A stretch of DNA of 64,000 bases, taken from NCBI GenBank assembly GCA_031216125.1, contig CM062374.1, positions 6,076,001-6,140,000 of the forward strand, in the 5' to 3' direction. Both the position numbers and the translations under genes were made by a program. Positions 57,201 to 64,000 of the stretch are shown one piece after another. This stretch comes from Dalbergia cochinchinensis. Taxonomy: Eukaryota > Streptophyta > Magnoliopsida > Fabales > Fabaceae. Within the stretch, counting starts at the first letter, position 1, and the number at the start of each line of letters is the position of its first letter. The notes under the pieces were generated by a model. It did not search any database. It worked only from the letters and a program-made list of their open reading frames with translations, and had not been told where the DNA came from.

Positions 57201-58332
57201 GATGCTGTAAGCCTAGAAAAAGATGTGGACGGGTTTCATCCCCTTAATATGGGGAATCTTGCCATAAGAGGAAGGGAGCCACTTTTTACTCCGTGTACTC
57301 CAAGGGGCTGCATTGAGTTACTGTTCAGATCTGGAGTGGAGATTATGGGGAAGAAAGCCGTAGTAATTGGAAGAAGTAATATTGTTGGTTTGCCAACATC
57401 CTTGTTATTGCAGGTAAACATGTATTTCAGTTGAAAGCCTGAAAGCATGATGGCATTCTCTACTTTATCTCCCTCTACATGAACGCATGATATCATTTTT
57501 GTGTTGACAGAGACACCATGCAACAGTCACTGTTATACATGCATTTACGGAAAACCCTGAACAGATCACTTCTGAAGCTGACATTATAGTTTCAGCTGCT
57601 GGAGTGCCTAATTTGGTGCGCGGCAACTGGATAAAGCCTGGTGCGGTTGTGATTGATGTTGGAACAAGTCCAGTTGAGGTGAGCTACCAGCATCATATAG
57701 CTTTTCATATTTTCATTCCTGCATGTCAAATTGTCAATTGACCAAGTATTCAATTTTCATTTTTTGTTTACATTTCTTGTGAATGAAACAGTGAAAACAG
57801 GAAATCAAAACTGAAAATTGAAAATAGGATCTTCTTGTTTTTAATATTTTCAGCATTACCTATACAAATTCCCATAAAACAGAAAATGAAAATAGTAACC
57901 AAATGAACTATTGGGTGAAGGCATATGAATTGTTTTTGTCTAACACATCTCGCGCAACTGTCCTTTTGAGCTTGAAGTATAAGAATGTTAAGGCTTATTA
58001 TATCTGGTGTTGAGGTTAAACTTTAAATTAGAGAAATGTTGGTGATAAGGGATTGAATTTTAAATTACTTGGTGATAAAGTTAAAGTTAAAGTTAGATGA
58101 AAACAAAACCCACAAAAGATAAAGTTAGATGAAATGAGATGAATGATTTTATATGTGGCAGGATCCTAGCTGCGAGGATGGTTACCGTCTTTTAGGTGAT
58201 GTATGCTATGAAGAAGCTGTTAGGGTGGCATCTGTTATTACTCCTGTGCCCGGTGGTGTTGGACCCATGACCGTTGCTATGCTACTATTGAACACACTGG
58301 ATTCTGCAAAACGGATGCTTAATTTTACTTGA
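39085..58332 (+). CDS. FOLD: Bifunctional methylenetetrahydrofolate dehydrogenase/methenyl-THF cyclohydrolase (FolD), organelle type; five coding exons
   Basis: FolD interconverts 5,10-methylene-, 5,10-methenyl- and 10-formyl-tetrahydrofolate using NADP in one-carbon metabolism. Exons 39085-39301, 50762-51078, 57177-57413, 57511-57678 and 58162-58332 join in phase to 369 codons plus TGA, with GT-AG at all four introns (11460, 6098, 97 and 483 bp). Residues 1-72 look like an organelle targeting region (Arg/Ser/Leu-rich, few acids), probably mitochondrial. The catalytic pair Tyr125/Lys129 (IYVHNK), GILVQLPLP (169-177), KDVDGF (193-198), the dinucleotide-binding GRSNIVG (243-249) and PGGVGPMT (343-350) are all present. 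No stop or frameshift is seen. The first two introns are full of transposons. Plants have several FOLD paralogues; I cannot fix which one this is. Confidence 0.9.
39302..40369 (+). other. FOLD intron 1, part before the copia relic
   Basis: AT-rich with pyrimidine runs. It has a 17-base G run at 39986-40002 and short, unsupported open frames. I recognise no gene or mobile element here. Confidence 0.45.
39986..40002 (+). repeat. 17-base G homopolymer
   Basis: Uninterrupted G run in intron 1, preceded by a C run at about 39966-39972. On the sense strand it could fold as a G-quadruplex in the pre-mRNA. Length may be affected by sequencing error. Confidence 0.8.
40370..40686 (+). pseudogene. Old copia relic: RT C terminus/RNase H, left part
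   Basis: Reads GKLSYLTI, then SVVSHFMSSP (a stop after it), HWEAVLYALRYLKGAPG and FYADWA, matching the same region of the younger element at 48415-48620. It stops at GGGCT (40682-40686), the target duplication of the younger element, and continues at 49235. Its left part (gag, protease, integrase, most of RT, 5' LTR) is missing. Confidence 0.8.
40687..40839 (+). repeat. 5' LTR of the young copia element
   Basis: TGTTAGAATC to TCTCAACA, 153 bp. One base differs from the 3' LTR (GATAC here, GACAC there). Confidence 0.95.
40840..40853 (+). other. Primer-binding site of the young copia element
   Basis: TGGTATCCAGAGCC directly after the LTR: the tRNA-iMet site with one extra C. Confidence 0.8.
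40985..44521 (-). mobile_element. hAT DNA transposon, nested in the copia leader
   Basis: Ends are CAAGGTAGCTAAGATCG at 40985 and, inverted, CAAGGTAGCTAGGATCG at 44521 (16 of 17 match). They are flanked by an exact 8-bp duplication CTTTCCGG at 40977-40984 and 44522-44529. It encodes a hAT transposase on the minus strand with a BED finger and a C-terminal dimerisation domain. Subterminal DNA at both ends is rich in GATCG/GATCC motifs, probable transposase-binding sites. The part upstream of the transposase (about 43940-44500) is very GC-rich. Having entered the young copia element, it is younger still. Confidence 0.93.
41312..43740 (-). CDS. hAT-family transposase, three exons, nearly intact
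   Basis: Minus strand. Exon 1 (about 43740-42297): BED zinc finger CKHC...KHHL...C at about 43630-43530, a basic linker, then the DUF659/catalytic region TIMTDGWTDKRRRTILNFLVN with a probable first catalytic Asp and VVTDNAANYKAV with the second. Exon 2 (42204-41808): RPLHAAGYYLNP and the dimerisation segment TQWWDSYGDEHPELQ...SSSECERNWSAFE. Exon 3 (41695-41312): KRRNRLKQK and an acidic Asp/Glu tail to the stop. Both introns have GT-AG and keep phase. The frame is open upstream to about 43815 without an ATG, so the start lies in an unseen exon or has been lost. It excises and inserts hAT elements by binding their ends. Confidence 0.85.
44887..46720 (+). pseudogene. Young copia gag-protease-integrase region
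   Basis: Gag starts at ATG 44887 (MAGNSSFDDKG) with LDGNNYDTWASDIKLWL and continues open to 45567. Frame changes near 45470 and again near 45565 move it into the frame holding the CCHC knuckle CDYCHKPGHTIDRC (about 45630). Protease follows with WVLDSAATDHISG (about 45886), then the integrase HHCC region (HAQLGHPS...CESCQLGKH) and core (HSDIWGP, FIDDYSRCTWLF, SDNAKEYL). A TAA at 46718-46720 interrupts integrase within HTP*QNG, probably from CAA. Confidence 0.88.
46721..47583 (+). pseudogene. Young copia integrase C terminus and linker
   Basis: Continues in frame after the TAA: NGVAERKNRHLIETTRTLLLHH with the catalytic Glu, FWGDAVLTAYYLINRMPS, then KCVFLGYTRSQKGFRCFSP and a long Pro-rich linker before RT. 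The frame ends at 47587, where RT continues in another frame, so a frameshift lies just upstream of about 47580. Confidence 0.85.
47584..49074 (+). CDS. Young copia reverse transcriptase and RNase H (intact segment)
   Basis: About 496 open codons. RT: ALQDSGTWELVTLP, WIFTVKVGPAGQIDRLKARLVAKG, QLDIKNAFLHGDL, the catalytic YVDDIVITG at about 48118, and FLGIEVAQS. RNase H: GYSDADWAGSPSDRRSTSGY, SSAEAEYRAMA, and HIEVDCHFIREKI with QLADVLTKSL near the end. The stop TGA overlaps the start of the purine tract. This part looks functional, but it is cut off from gag and integrase by the upstream breaks and has no start signal of its own. Confidence 0.9.
   Translation: MITEMCALQDSGTWELVTLPPGKSVVGCRWIFTVKVGPAGQIDRLKARLVAKGYTQIFGLDYGDTFSPVAKMASVRLFLSMAAMRRWPLHQLDIKNAFLHGDLAEEVYMEQPPGFVAQGESSGCVCRLRKSLYGLKQSPRAWFGRFSTVVQQFGLTRSEADHSVFYHHTQRGCIYLVVYVDDIVITGSDTQGITQIKQHLCKHFQTKDLGKLRYFLGIEVAQSKDGIVLSQRKYAVDILEETGLLAAKSVDTLMDPNVKLLPNQGEPLSDPGRYRRLVGKLNYLTVTRPDISFAVSVVSQFLNSPCEAHWNAVIRILKYVKGAPGKGLIYEDKGHTDIVGYSDADWAGSPSDRRSTSGYCILIGGNLISWKSKKQTVVARSSAEAEYRAMASTTCELIWLKQLLKELQFGETKHMTLVCDNQAALHIASNPVFHERTKHIEVDCHFIREKILSGDITTSFVNSNDQLADVLTKSLRGPRISYLCNKLGAYDLYAPA
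49082..49234 (+). repeat. 3' LTR of the young copia element
   Basis: 153 bp, TGTTAGAATC to TCTCAACA, directly after the GAGGGGGAG purine tract at 49073-49081. Confidence 0.95.
49240..49705 (+). pseudogene. Old copia relic: RNase H, right part
   Basis: Resumes after the younger element with SPVNRRFTSGYCVLVEGN, SQSVVDWSSVECEIK, then damaged FHESTKNIKADCHFV and LVNIFTKAF segments, the standard copia RNase H end. Several stops and frameshifts. It ends with a GATTGGGAG purine-like tract before the LTR at 49706. Confidence 0.8.
49706..49938 (+). repeat. 3' LTR of the old copia relic
   Basis: Starts TGTTAGAGAAC directly after a purine-rich tract. TATAAATA box at 49795-49802. The end at about 49938 (TTTTTCA) is a guess; no second LTR is left to compare. 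Confidence 0.55.
49939..50748 (+). other. FOLD intron 1, part before exon 2
   Basis: AT-rich, without coding capacity. It has an imperfect ~100-bp direct repeat (about 50166-50212 and 50266-50312, both with CCCCAAATTTTATACA-like cores) and a 26-bp perfect palindrome at 50225-50250. This may be a small non-autonomous element, but no target duplication was found. Confidence 0.4.
50225..50250. repeat. 26-bp perfect palindrome
   Basis: Centred at 50237/50238; half-site TGTATTTGAATAT. A weaker related motif (ATTCGAATATATT) lies at about 50152-50164. Confidence 0.85.
50762..51078 (+). CDS. FOLD: FOLD exon 2: N-terminal catalytic domain
   Basis: Residues 73-178 (first codon shared with exon 1). 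Contains AVLDGK, PGLAVVLVGQRRDSQIYV with catalytic Tyr125 and Lys129, CEEVGIKS and the signature GILVQLPLP. Acceptor TTGCCTCAG, donor GTAATT. An upstream in-frame ATG at 50749 would permit a shorter, non-targeted product if transcription started inside intron 1; nothing supports that directly. Confidence 0.92.
51079..51535 (+). other. FOLD intron 2, start, with (AT)n(AG)n microsatellite
   Basis: The compound microsatellite lies at 51183-51250. The rest is AT-rich intron with no feature. TATGGCTG at 51528-51535 is the left target duplication of the hAT element. Confidence 0.6.
51536..55103 (-). mobile_element. Second hAT transposon, decayed, in FOLD intron 2
   Basis: Exact 8-bp duplication TATGGCTG at 51528-51535 and 55104-55111. 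Ends start CAAGGTTGTCAA on the left and, inverted, CAGTGTTATTAA on the right: both CA-first but poorly matched. Left subterminal DNA has about seven TGGCG motifs, right subterminal DNA about eleven CGCCA, so each end carries the same motif in inverted orientation. A degraded hAT transposase runs on the minus strand. Its size (3568 bp) is close to the hAT element in intron 1 and its transposase is a relative, but its ends and subterminal motifs differ, so it is another family. Confidence 0.9.
52200..54330 (-). pseudogene. Degraded hAT-family transposase
   Basis: Minus strand, in order: a BED finger (CNFCSKLMKGGITRAKEHL) at about 54310-54220; 54116-53730 with NIREACDKEAIERVHQYIARWWYQ; the catalytic start at 53751-53503, where SIMSDARLSRKQRSIINFLVN stands in place of the usual DGWTD-type box; 53442-52660 with ACLRFATSFLSLERL, FTSDEWVRN, LVHVLRLVDGERKPAMGYIYEA and RPLHAAGHFLNLEF; the dimerisation piece AQWWRMYGHSTPNLQ...ERNWSVFEQ at about 52605-52490; and a C-terminal exon 52403-52200. 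Frame breaks lie near 53745, 53500-53445 and 52660. Not functional as read. Confidence 0.85.
55112..56738 (+). other. FOLD intron 2, middle part
   Basis: No coding signal. It holds a 46-bp tandem duplication (55299-55390) and two similar AT-rich blocks (about 55620-55664 and 55842-55885) that could be remnants of an old LTR. A more GC-rich patch at 56100-56400 has no recognisable origin. Confidence 0.4.
55299..55390 (+). repeat. 46-bp tandem duplication
   Basis: Two identical copies (55299-55344, 55345-55390), then the first five bases of a third. Identity points to a recent replication-type duplication. Confidence 0.9.
56739..56997. mobile_element. MITE-like repeat in FOLD intron 2
   Basis: Terminal inverted repeats of about 30 bp, imperfect: the left begins GTAAATTACACTG and runs to AGATTTGG; the right, inverted, runs AAAATTACATTAC to AGATTTGG. 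It has no coding capacity and is about 260 bp. Possible TA flanks only. Confidence 0.5.
57177..57413 (+). CDS. FOLD: FOLD exon 3: substrate and NADP-binding region
   Basis: Residues 179-257: KDVDGFHP with the substrate-contacting Asp196, REPLFTPCTPRGCIELL, and KAVVIGRSNIVGLP, the dinucleotide-binding loop. Acceptor GGCACAG, donor CAG|GTAAAC. Confidence 0.93.
57511..57678 (+). CDS. FOLD: FOLD exon 4: Rossmann-fold segment
   Basis: Residues 258-313: ATVTVIHAFTENPEQI, ADIIVSAAGVPNLVRG and WIKPGAVVIDVGTSPVE, the usual FolD order. Acceptor GTTGACAG, donor GAG|GTGAGC. Confidence 0.93.
58162..58332 (+). CDS. FOLD: FOLD exon 5: C terminus
   Basis: Residues 314-369 and TGA. GYRLLGDVCYEEA, then ITPVPGGVGPMTVAML, the second FolD signature, then LDSAKRML and a short tail ending at Thr369. 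Acceptor ATGTGGCAG. Confidence 0.93.
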   Translation, partial: DPSCEDGYRLLGDVCYEEAVRVASVITPVPGGVGPMTVAMLLLNTLDSAKRMLNFT

Positions 58333-58460
58333 TCTTTTTCCTGTTTTGCTATGTACCATGCACCTTGTTCAAGGTTATTTTTAGTATGGAGGACGTCCTG
58401 TTTCAAACAATTTTTAGTGCACATTTGTAGTCCTCAACTAAGTACTAATCTCACTATATG

Positions 58461-58466
58461 AATAAA
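58461..58466 (+). terminator. Polyadenylation signal candidate for FOLD
   Basis: AATAAA 129 bp after the FOLD stop codon, the first good signal in the downstream sequence. Confidence 0.5.
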
Positions 58467-59644
58467 AGTTAGAATATGAATTTGACAAGCAATGATCAAC
58501 TTCAGATATAATAAAAAAAAATACTTGTACTTTCATAATTATCTGTGTGAAAGTAACATTTTCAATTTTTTTTTTTGTCATGAGTTGCAATAATCTAAAA
58601 TGATATCCGCGTGATCTATAAAATTAAAAAAATAAAAAATTGGAAATTATATGAACATTATCAAAGTTACATTAATTAAAATGATATAAGCTGAATATGA
58701 AAAATGAAGTTTATTAAATTTTTCATACCATTAGAAACAAAATTCTAGACTATGTTGATGGTGCAATTTTCATTTGTACCATCATGATTATTCAAGAGAC
58801 GCTATAAAATCAAGTGAATGATCTTAAAAAAATGGATTTATATGATAAACAATTTTTTATAATTAAATAAAGCTCAACTCTAGAACCGAGAGGAGCCAAA
58901 AAAAATAATAAAAAAAACCATCAAACTCTTCAAAATTCATGTGCAAAAAACATCACAATTTTCTCCCTGAAAATACATCACACGACTCAAAACAAAACCC
59001 CAAATAACAAAACTCGAAACTGGAAGCAACATAGAACACAGGTGATTTCTGTCAGGACCACCTAAGTTACCAAGTTGATCACCATATTGCTTCACCAAAT
59101 CATTATATCATGTATTTTTTGTAAATAGAAGAGTAAATGAGACTACTTTCTAAAATTTAAACTATGTAAATTAATAAGTATAGCTATAATATATGCCTAT
59201 AAACAGTGTCTTAGCTCGTTTTTGCGTGATGACTTTGCTAGGTTGGTCGGCCCCAGCTGGTGTCCTAGTTTTGTCTTTTTGTGTTTGGGCTTCTAACCAC
59301 GTCAACCACCAAAAAAATAATTAGTGTGTCGAAAAATAAAAGAGTAATTAACAATTTAAATAGTATATTTTTTACTATCAATGTTTGAAAATTAGTGAAA
59401 TAGATAATTATAACTTTTAATAAGAATAAAATATAATAATAATTTTTTTATAATAAAAATGCTTTTATCTCATCCCTTAGAAGAGATTTTATTTGTTTAA
59501 GATTGAGTCACAAACTCAATCTTCTCCATTTAAGAACTTGTCAAGAAACTAATTAAAGTTTTCAATAGGGTTTAAGCTTAAACAATATATGTTATCATTG
59601 GCGTCCTCAATCACTCTGAGTTTATTTTCAAAATGAAAGACGTG
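58467..59644. other. Intergenic stretch after FOLD
   Basis: AT-rich; no open frame with support, no recognised repeat and no RNA gene. TACATTAT at 59645-59652 is the left duplication of the next element. Confidence 0.45.
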
Positions 59645-59652
59645 TACATTAT

Positions 59653-60513
59653 CAGGGACGGAGGGTCATTGAACTCAGATAGCCACCCCAGAAATTTTTA
59701 TTTTTAATATAAATTTATATATTTATATATATTTAGCCCCTCTTAAAATATTGTATATGTTAACTAGAGAAATTTATAGGATGATATGTTATTATTTTTA
59801 AGAAAAATTAGATAAATTCAATATCACAATAGTTCAATTTTATTATCCACTTTGGTTTGTTTTTTTCTTTTTTTGGTTTTTATTGTTTATCTCTATCTAA
59901 ATCTGCAAATGTAATTCAAATATTTAATGTCAATTCTTATAAACATTTTACTTGCTCAGATATTTAAATATTGTAATATATAAAATGTTGTACATATATG
60001 TGTTTTTGGATTTTTGATTGGAATGTGTATTTTCTTTTAGAATTAACCTCTCATTAGTCCTTAACAAAAATAATGTCAAACAAATTGCTTTTTCAAGCAA
60101 ATAAGAAACAGCATTTTGTGATCCTTTACAATTAAAAGTATAGGACAAGTTAGTCTGTTCTTAGTATTTTTGAATGATTTATAAGATAAATTAATCTTTA
60201 ATGATTTATAATAGTTCAAGTTGATTGCTAATAAAAACATAAATAGAATCTATAAAAAAAAAACACAAACAGGAAAAATAAATTCATCAAAAGTACTAAG
60301 AGTGAACTTACTTGTTCTATATTTAATTGTTAGGACCTCAAAAAAAAATTTAAGAAACCAATTTATTCAACATTATTTTTGTCAAAGACCAACTTGAAAT
60401 TTGTTCTTTATATATATTGCGACTTTCTTTTAAAAATTTTAGGTTAAATAAAAATTATAAAAATATTGTTATTTTTCATATGCACATTGTCTTTTAGTGC
60501 TGCCCCTCCCCGT
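59653..60513. mobile_element. Non-autonomous hAT-like element, 861 bp
   Basis: Exact 8-bp duplication TACATTAT at 59645-59652 and 60514-60521. The left end is CAGGGACGGAGGG; the right end is CCCCTCCCCGT, inverted ACGGGGAGGGG, an imperfect match. The ends carry GGGTC.../GCCACCCC and GCCCCTCC, the G-rich type of many plant hAT ends. The inside is AT-rich without a transposase. Confidence 0.65.
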
Positions 60514-60539
60514 TACATTATGATTCCATTTTAAGAGTA

Positions 60540-61480
60540 TAGCTAAAACCTCACTAAGTGAAGTGGATTTCTTTTACGCTATGCTCTTTCATGTCGTAAA
60601 TGCCTCATACTTTAAATAGATGCATGTCAATGCAAATCAAAGCATTCAAGACATAACGATAACTAATTCATACAACATCGCACACTTTCTTTTCTTTCTT
60701 AGGTGACTTAACCTTAGTCTTTGCTCCCACCACCCTCAAAATCTCTTCTCTCTTCTCTTTCTCCAGGCTATGAACTCATAACTAAGATTGGCCAAATTCT
60801 ATAATCCCGACTTAAATGGACAGGTAGGAGGTATATTGGATCACCTATCCTTGTCAACTAATAATTAAGAACCGGAGGATCACATTCGAGTGTTTTAGGT
60901 GTCACCAAAATTATATTAGGAGTGCATATGCATAAATAAGCTTCATCTCAACAATTTCATCACAATACATATACATGGCCACATACAAAATACTTCTTAG
61001 TCCACAATTTTGACAAAATTCCAATAGCATGATGACTATATAGGGAGCTTCCCCAAAATTGTTTATTGTCCTATATCATACAAACAATGCATTCCACAAC
61101 ATAATATTCACATGCAAAACATGTTTCTTAGGGAAATCCACCCTAAGAACCCTGGCAAAAATCCAGAGTATGTTATAAAATCAATATACACATAAAAACT
61201 CATAACCACAACAAACCTTATAGTTATACATGTATATCTTATAGAAAATCTCATACCACATCATGAGACCTTTCCTCGTCTCATGCCAACAAATTCATAT
61301 GTCTCATAAAGCATGCATAATATACATCTTACAAGTCGCCAAGAGACCAAAACAAGGTTCACACTTGCTTATCTCATTTTATATTCATTAAAAGTCTAGG
61401 TTCAATTATGAGACTTCACAAGTTACCCAAAATCAAACCTAAAGTTTTCAAATCTCATTCCCTTTTAGTGAGACTCACTG
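60540..61480 (-). mobile_element. Degraded gypsy LTR fragment, minus strand
   Basis: On the plus strand AGGTGACTTAACCT, GCTATGAACTCATAAC, CCCGACTTAAATGG and GGAGGATCAC appear in the same order as in the inverted chromovirus LTR (the 12030-12300 region). It is heavily diverged, and both ends are uncertain. Confidence 0.45.
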
Positions 61481-61564
61481 TAATTTAAATTTATAAGTGG
61501 ACTTATGCAATTTTTGATGAAATGTGGATTTAGAATTTGGTGTGTCGCACTAGAATTTTTATTT

Positions 61565-62055
61565 TTCTATTTTTTGTTTTGTTTTGAGCATAGAGGAGAA
61601 AATCGGACCGAACCGGGTTAACCGAGAATCGGTCACCTGGCCGGTCCGGTTAAGACTTTGAACCGGAGGAGGTCAAAACTGCTCAAAACCAGTCAAGAAC
61701 CAGTCAAAACCAATCTAATTGGTGCAGAACTTTTGATTTTTTTTTTTAAAGCTTAAAAACTCACATTTTGTGACAGCCACAGAGCAAAAATGAAGAAAAT
61801 GGAACTAAAGGGCACTAAAAAAGATTGCTGGGTTGTTATTATTCTCTCTCCATCATTCACAGGCTGCTTACCATAAGCCTCTCTGGCCACTAACAAATAT
61901 TGTTTTTAAATGATTTGTGACTATCTTGTGAAGCTAAGACTAGAGAAATTTTGTATAGATTATATTTATTTTGATAGACCTATGAATATATTTTTTTATG
62001 TTAATTATGTTAATGTTAATGATTTAATTTATTTTATTATATTATGGTTGAACCT
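61565..62055. mobile_element. Possible hAT-like terminal fragment
   Basis: 61590-61720 is rich in short ACCGG/CCGGTT/GGTCA words (GAACCGGGTTAACC, GGCCGGTCCGGTT), the look of hAT subterminal repeats, followed by AT-rich non-coding DNA. No opposite end, transposase or duplication was found. Confidence 0.3.
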
Positions 62056-62060
62056 CGGTT

Positions 62061-63430
62061 TGTAATACCTTGATATTTAACCCAACATACCTAAGACGTG
62101 TTTAGATTAATTATTAGTCATTACTCTTTATTTCAGTTCTTGATTCTAGTTTATTTAAAATACTTAACGAAAATATGGGTAAAATTTTTTCTTTTTTTGA
62201 AGATTAAAAACAAAAGCACGAGCCGCACAACTTAAAGAGCTACGTCGTATGATTATGCATACAAGCCAAAAGGAGTTAAAAGTATCGTAAGTAAATATGA
62301 GTCAGAACATCAATAATAGATAATTCATAATACATCACATAACATAGGTACTAATGTAGCAATAGGCCACCATCAAAAGTTAAGGCGATATAGTCATCCA
62401 TAAGAACATGAAAAGGAAATAGAAAAAGGTACAACTAGCCATAATCCCTTCTGCTTATTCCGCCTAAACAAATAGCCTCCAAGGAAATAAAAGGAGGCTA
62501 TCGTCTATGTGATACGTGCACAGGCACTTCACATGAGCCCAAAAGACAGGTAAAACAACGACCCATGAAGTGATATGACTGGTGCACGGCGTTGAATTGC
62601 AGCTCCTAAATCGGCGTGTCAATGAAGATCATGAACGATGCCATCATTTTCTGAAGACGTGATGGAAAGAAGAAAGAAGGGATGAGAATCTTATACAAGA
62701 AACTTAGTAGGGAAACACCTCCTAACATGTGTCATCATCTATGTCCTCAGGAGCCTCGGATTTGATTATGAAATAGTGGGCATGCATATGATGGTCAATT
62801 GTTAAGTTCCAAATGTTGTTTATCAGAGGTCCGCCTATTCTATTATGGGTCTTAATGCATAGATACAACATGATGAGTCATACCAATGCTCCAAAAAATT
62901 CATCACAACATACAGGATGCACCCTATACTAGCATGATCGTCCTCTCGACAATTTTAGAGGTGACTTAGGTTTTTATCTGTTTTATCTGGGGGCCGCCCT
63001 ATAATTTCTCCCCTCTCGGGAGATTTTAGGCTATGAGCTCATATCTCATTAGTCGTCACTAGCTTATACTTATCCTCTCAATAAGTACGCTTATCCTCTC
63101 AATAAGCAAATTCCCGGCTCCATCTCAGAGTACGGGATAGGGGGCATAGAAATACTTGTCCTCTCGATAAGTACGCTTATCCTCTCGATAAGCAATTCCC
63201 CGGGATCACTTTACACCGAGTCCAGCTCATTATGAAAGGATCATTTCCGAGTATTTTTGGTCACCTTTAACGATGACATGTTTAATGGAGATGCAATGTA
63301 ATCACAACTTGTTAATGGATATGCCATGCTCATAAGTCTTTTTAAATCATACATCTCAATCAATGTGTATAATCATAACATGTCATGCAATTTGTCACAC
63401 AAGCATGCTTTACATCCATTGCATATATTT
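62061..63430 (-). mobile_element. Gypsy LTR, minus strand, related to the chromovirus LTR
   Basis: The plus strand starts TGTAATACC at 62061. TTAATTATTAGTCATTAC, AAAATATGGGTAA, TTGTTAAGTTCCAAAT, GGGGGCCGCCCTATA and GGCTATGAGCTCATA follow in the order of the inverted 8983-13094 LTR. No primer site lies left of 62061, so this is a 3' or solo LTR. Similarity fades near 63430. Confidence 0.65.
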
Positions 63431-63676
63431 ATATATATATCCACAAGCATATTTGTACCGAAATAAACATGCTCCTACCCAGTATGCCGGAAGTCAAGGA
63501 CCAGACTCAGCTAATGCACATGCTATGCATACAGGATATATACATACATATATATATATATATATATATTCATCAAACTATAAATCATCATGTTCATAAT
63601 CTAAGAATAAGCATGCAAGGTCACCAAATCATGTTGTTCAAGTAGAGAAACATTTATTCACACATTTCAGGTTCTA

Positions 63677-64000
63677 GTAATCAATTACATGAGCCTTGTA
63701 ATCAATTACATCACACGAATTTTCAAAATAGGAAGGTTTGAGGCTCGGGTAATCGATTACATGAGTCTCGTAATCGATCACATCACTATTGAAAATGCAT
63801 TCTGGGTTTTCAAGAACATATGAGCAATCGATTACATGCAAGGGTAATCGATTACTAGGGTCAAGGACACATTTTGGGTTTTCTAGGACATCGTGTAATC
63901 GATTACATGAAGTTGTAACCGATTACACAGGCTAAAAATTTGCATCCGAGTATGGCAAACCCTTCTGGTAATCGATTACATTACCTTGGTAATCGATTAT
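63677..64000. repeat. Array of paired GTAATCGATTAC palindromes, open at the right edge
   Basis: Ten 12-bp copies start at 63677, 63698, 63749, 63770, 63824, 63844, 63895, 63915, 63968 and 63989. Four are perfect GTAATCGATTAC palindromes (63749, 63844, 63895, 63968), and 63677/63698 are GTAATCAATTAC variants. They form five pairs spaced 21, 21, 20, 20 and 21 bp, with pairs starting 72, 75, 71 and 73 bp apart. Sequence between pairs is only partly conserved (TTTTGGGTTTTC-like). Confidence 0.92.

Noticed and set aside
63677..64000. CRISPR-like array of regularly spaced palindromic repeats
   Set aside because: The repeats are 12 bp, spacers alternate between about 8 and about 40-50 bp, there are no cas genes, and the context is plant nuclear DNA. 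Kept as a palindrome array.
1..64000. tRNA, rRNA or other structured RNA genes
   Set aside because: No cloverleaf, rRNA core or snRNA-like sequence was noticed; the tRNA-like matches are retrotransposon primer-binding sites.

Overview
The window looks like nuclear DNA of a dicot plant, most likely a legume. It is AT-rich, has one spliced plant gene with GT-AG introns, and is packed with nested Ty3/gypsy, Ty1/copia and hAT elements. The legume call is an inference from familiar LTR-type repeats (TGTAACGCC-type LTR starts, GTAATCGATTAC palindromes); no marker gene proves it.

Left part (1-37010): a nest of LTR retrotransposons. A minus-strand gypsy LTR enters from the left edge and ends at 3408. 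A plus-strand LTR relic (3409-3863, resuming at 36989-37010) was split by one large minus-strand element (3864-36988; target duplication GTTCT/GTTCC). That element has ~2.4 kb LTRs, a primer-binding site, a polypurine tract and only a gag remnant. It was then hit repeatedly: a solo LTR (5511-7209), a complete but decayed chromodomain-type gypsy element (8983-27316) that carries two solo LTRs of its own (13689-16746, 20364-22616), another LTR (27750-29453), and a minus-strand LTR (32622-35782) that holds a further solo LTR (33218-35031). Most joints carry 5-bp target duplications, exact or with one mismatch.

Middle part (about 38.1-58.5 kb): a five-coding-exon gene for an organelle-type bifunctional methylenetetrahydrofolate dehydrogenase/cyclohydrolase (FolD). 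The exons (39085-39301, 50762-51078, 57177-57413, 57511-57678, 58162-58332) join in frame into 369 codons plus stop with all signature motifs. Intron 1 (11.5 kb) holds a copia relic, split by a young copia element (153-bp LTRs, one difference), itself split by a hAT transposon with a nearly intact transposase. Intron 2 (6.1 kb) holds a second, decayed hAT element and a MITE-like repeat.

Right part (58.5-64 kb): intergenic repeats. These are an 861-bp hAT-like element with an 8-bp target duplication, degraded minus-strand gypsy LTR sequence, and an array of paired GTAATCGATTAC palindromes running off the right edge.

The most unusual signal is a shared layout in several LTRs whose palindrome sequences differ: pairs of 12-14-bp palindromes about 20 bp apart, recurring about every 70 bp, lying just upstream of the LTR TATA box where a TATA box can be seen.
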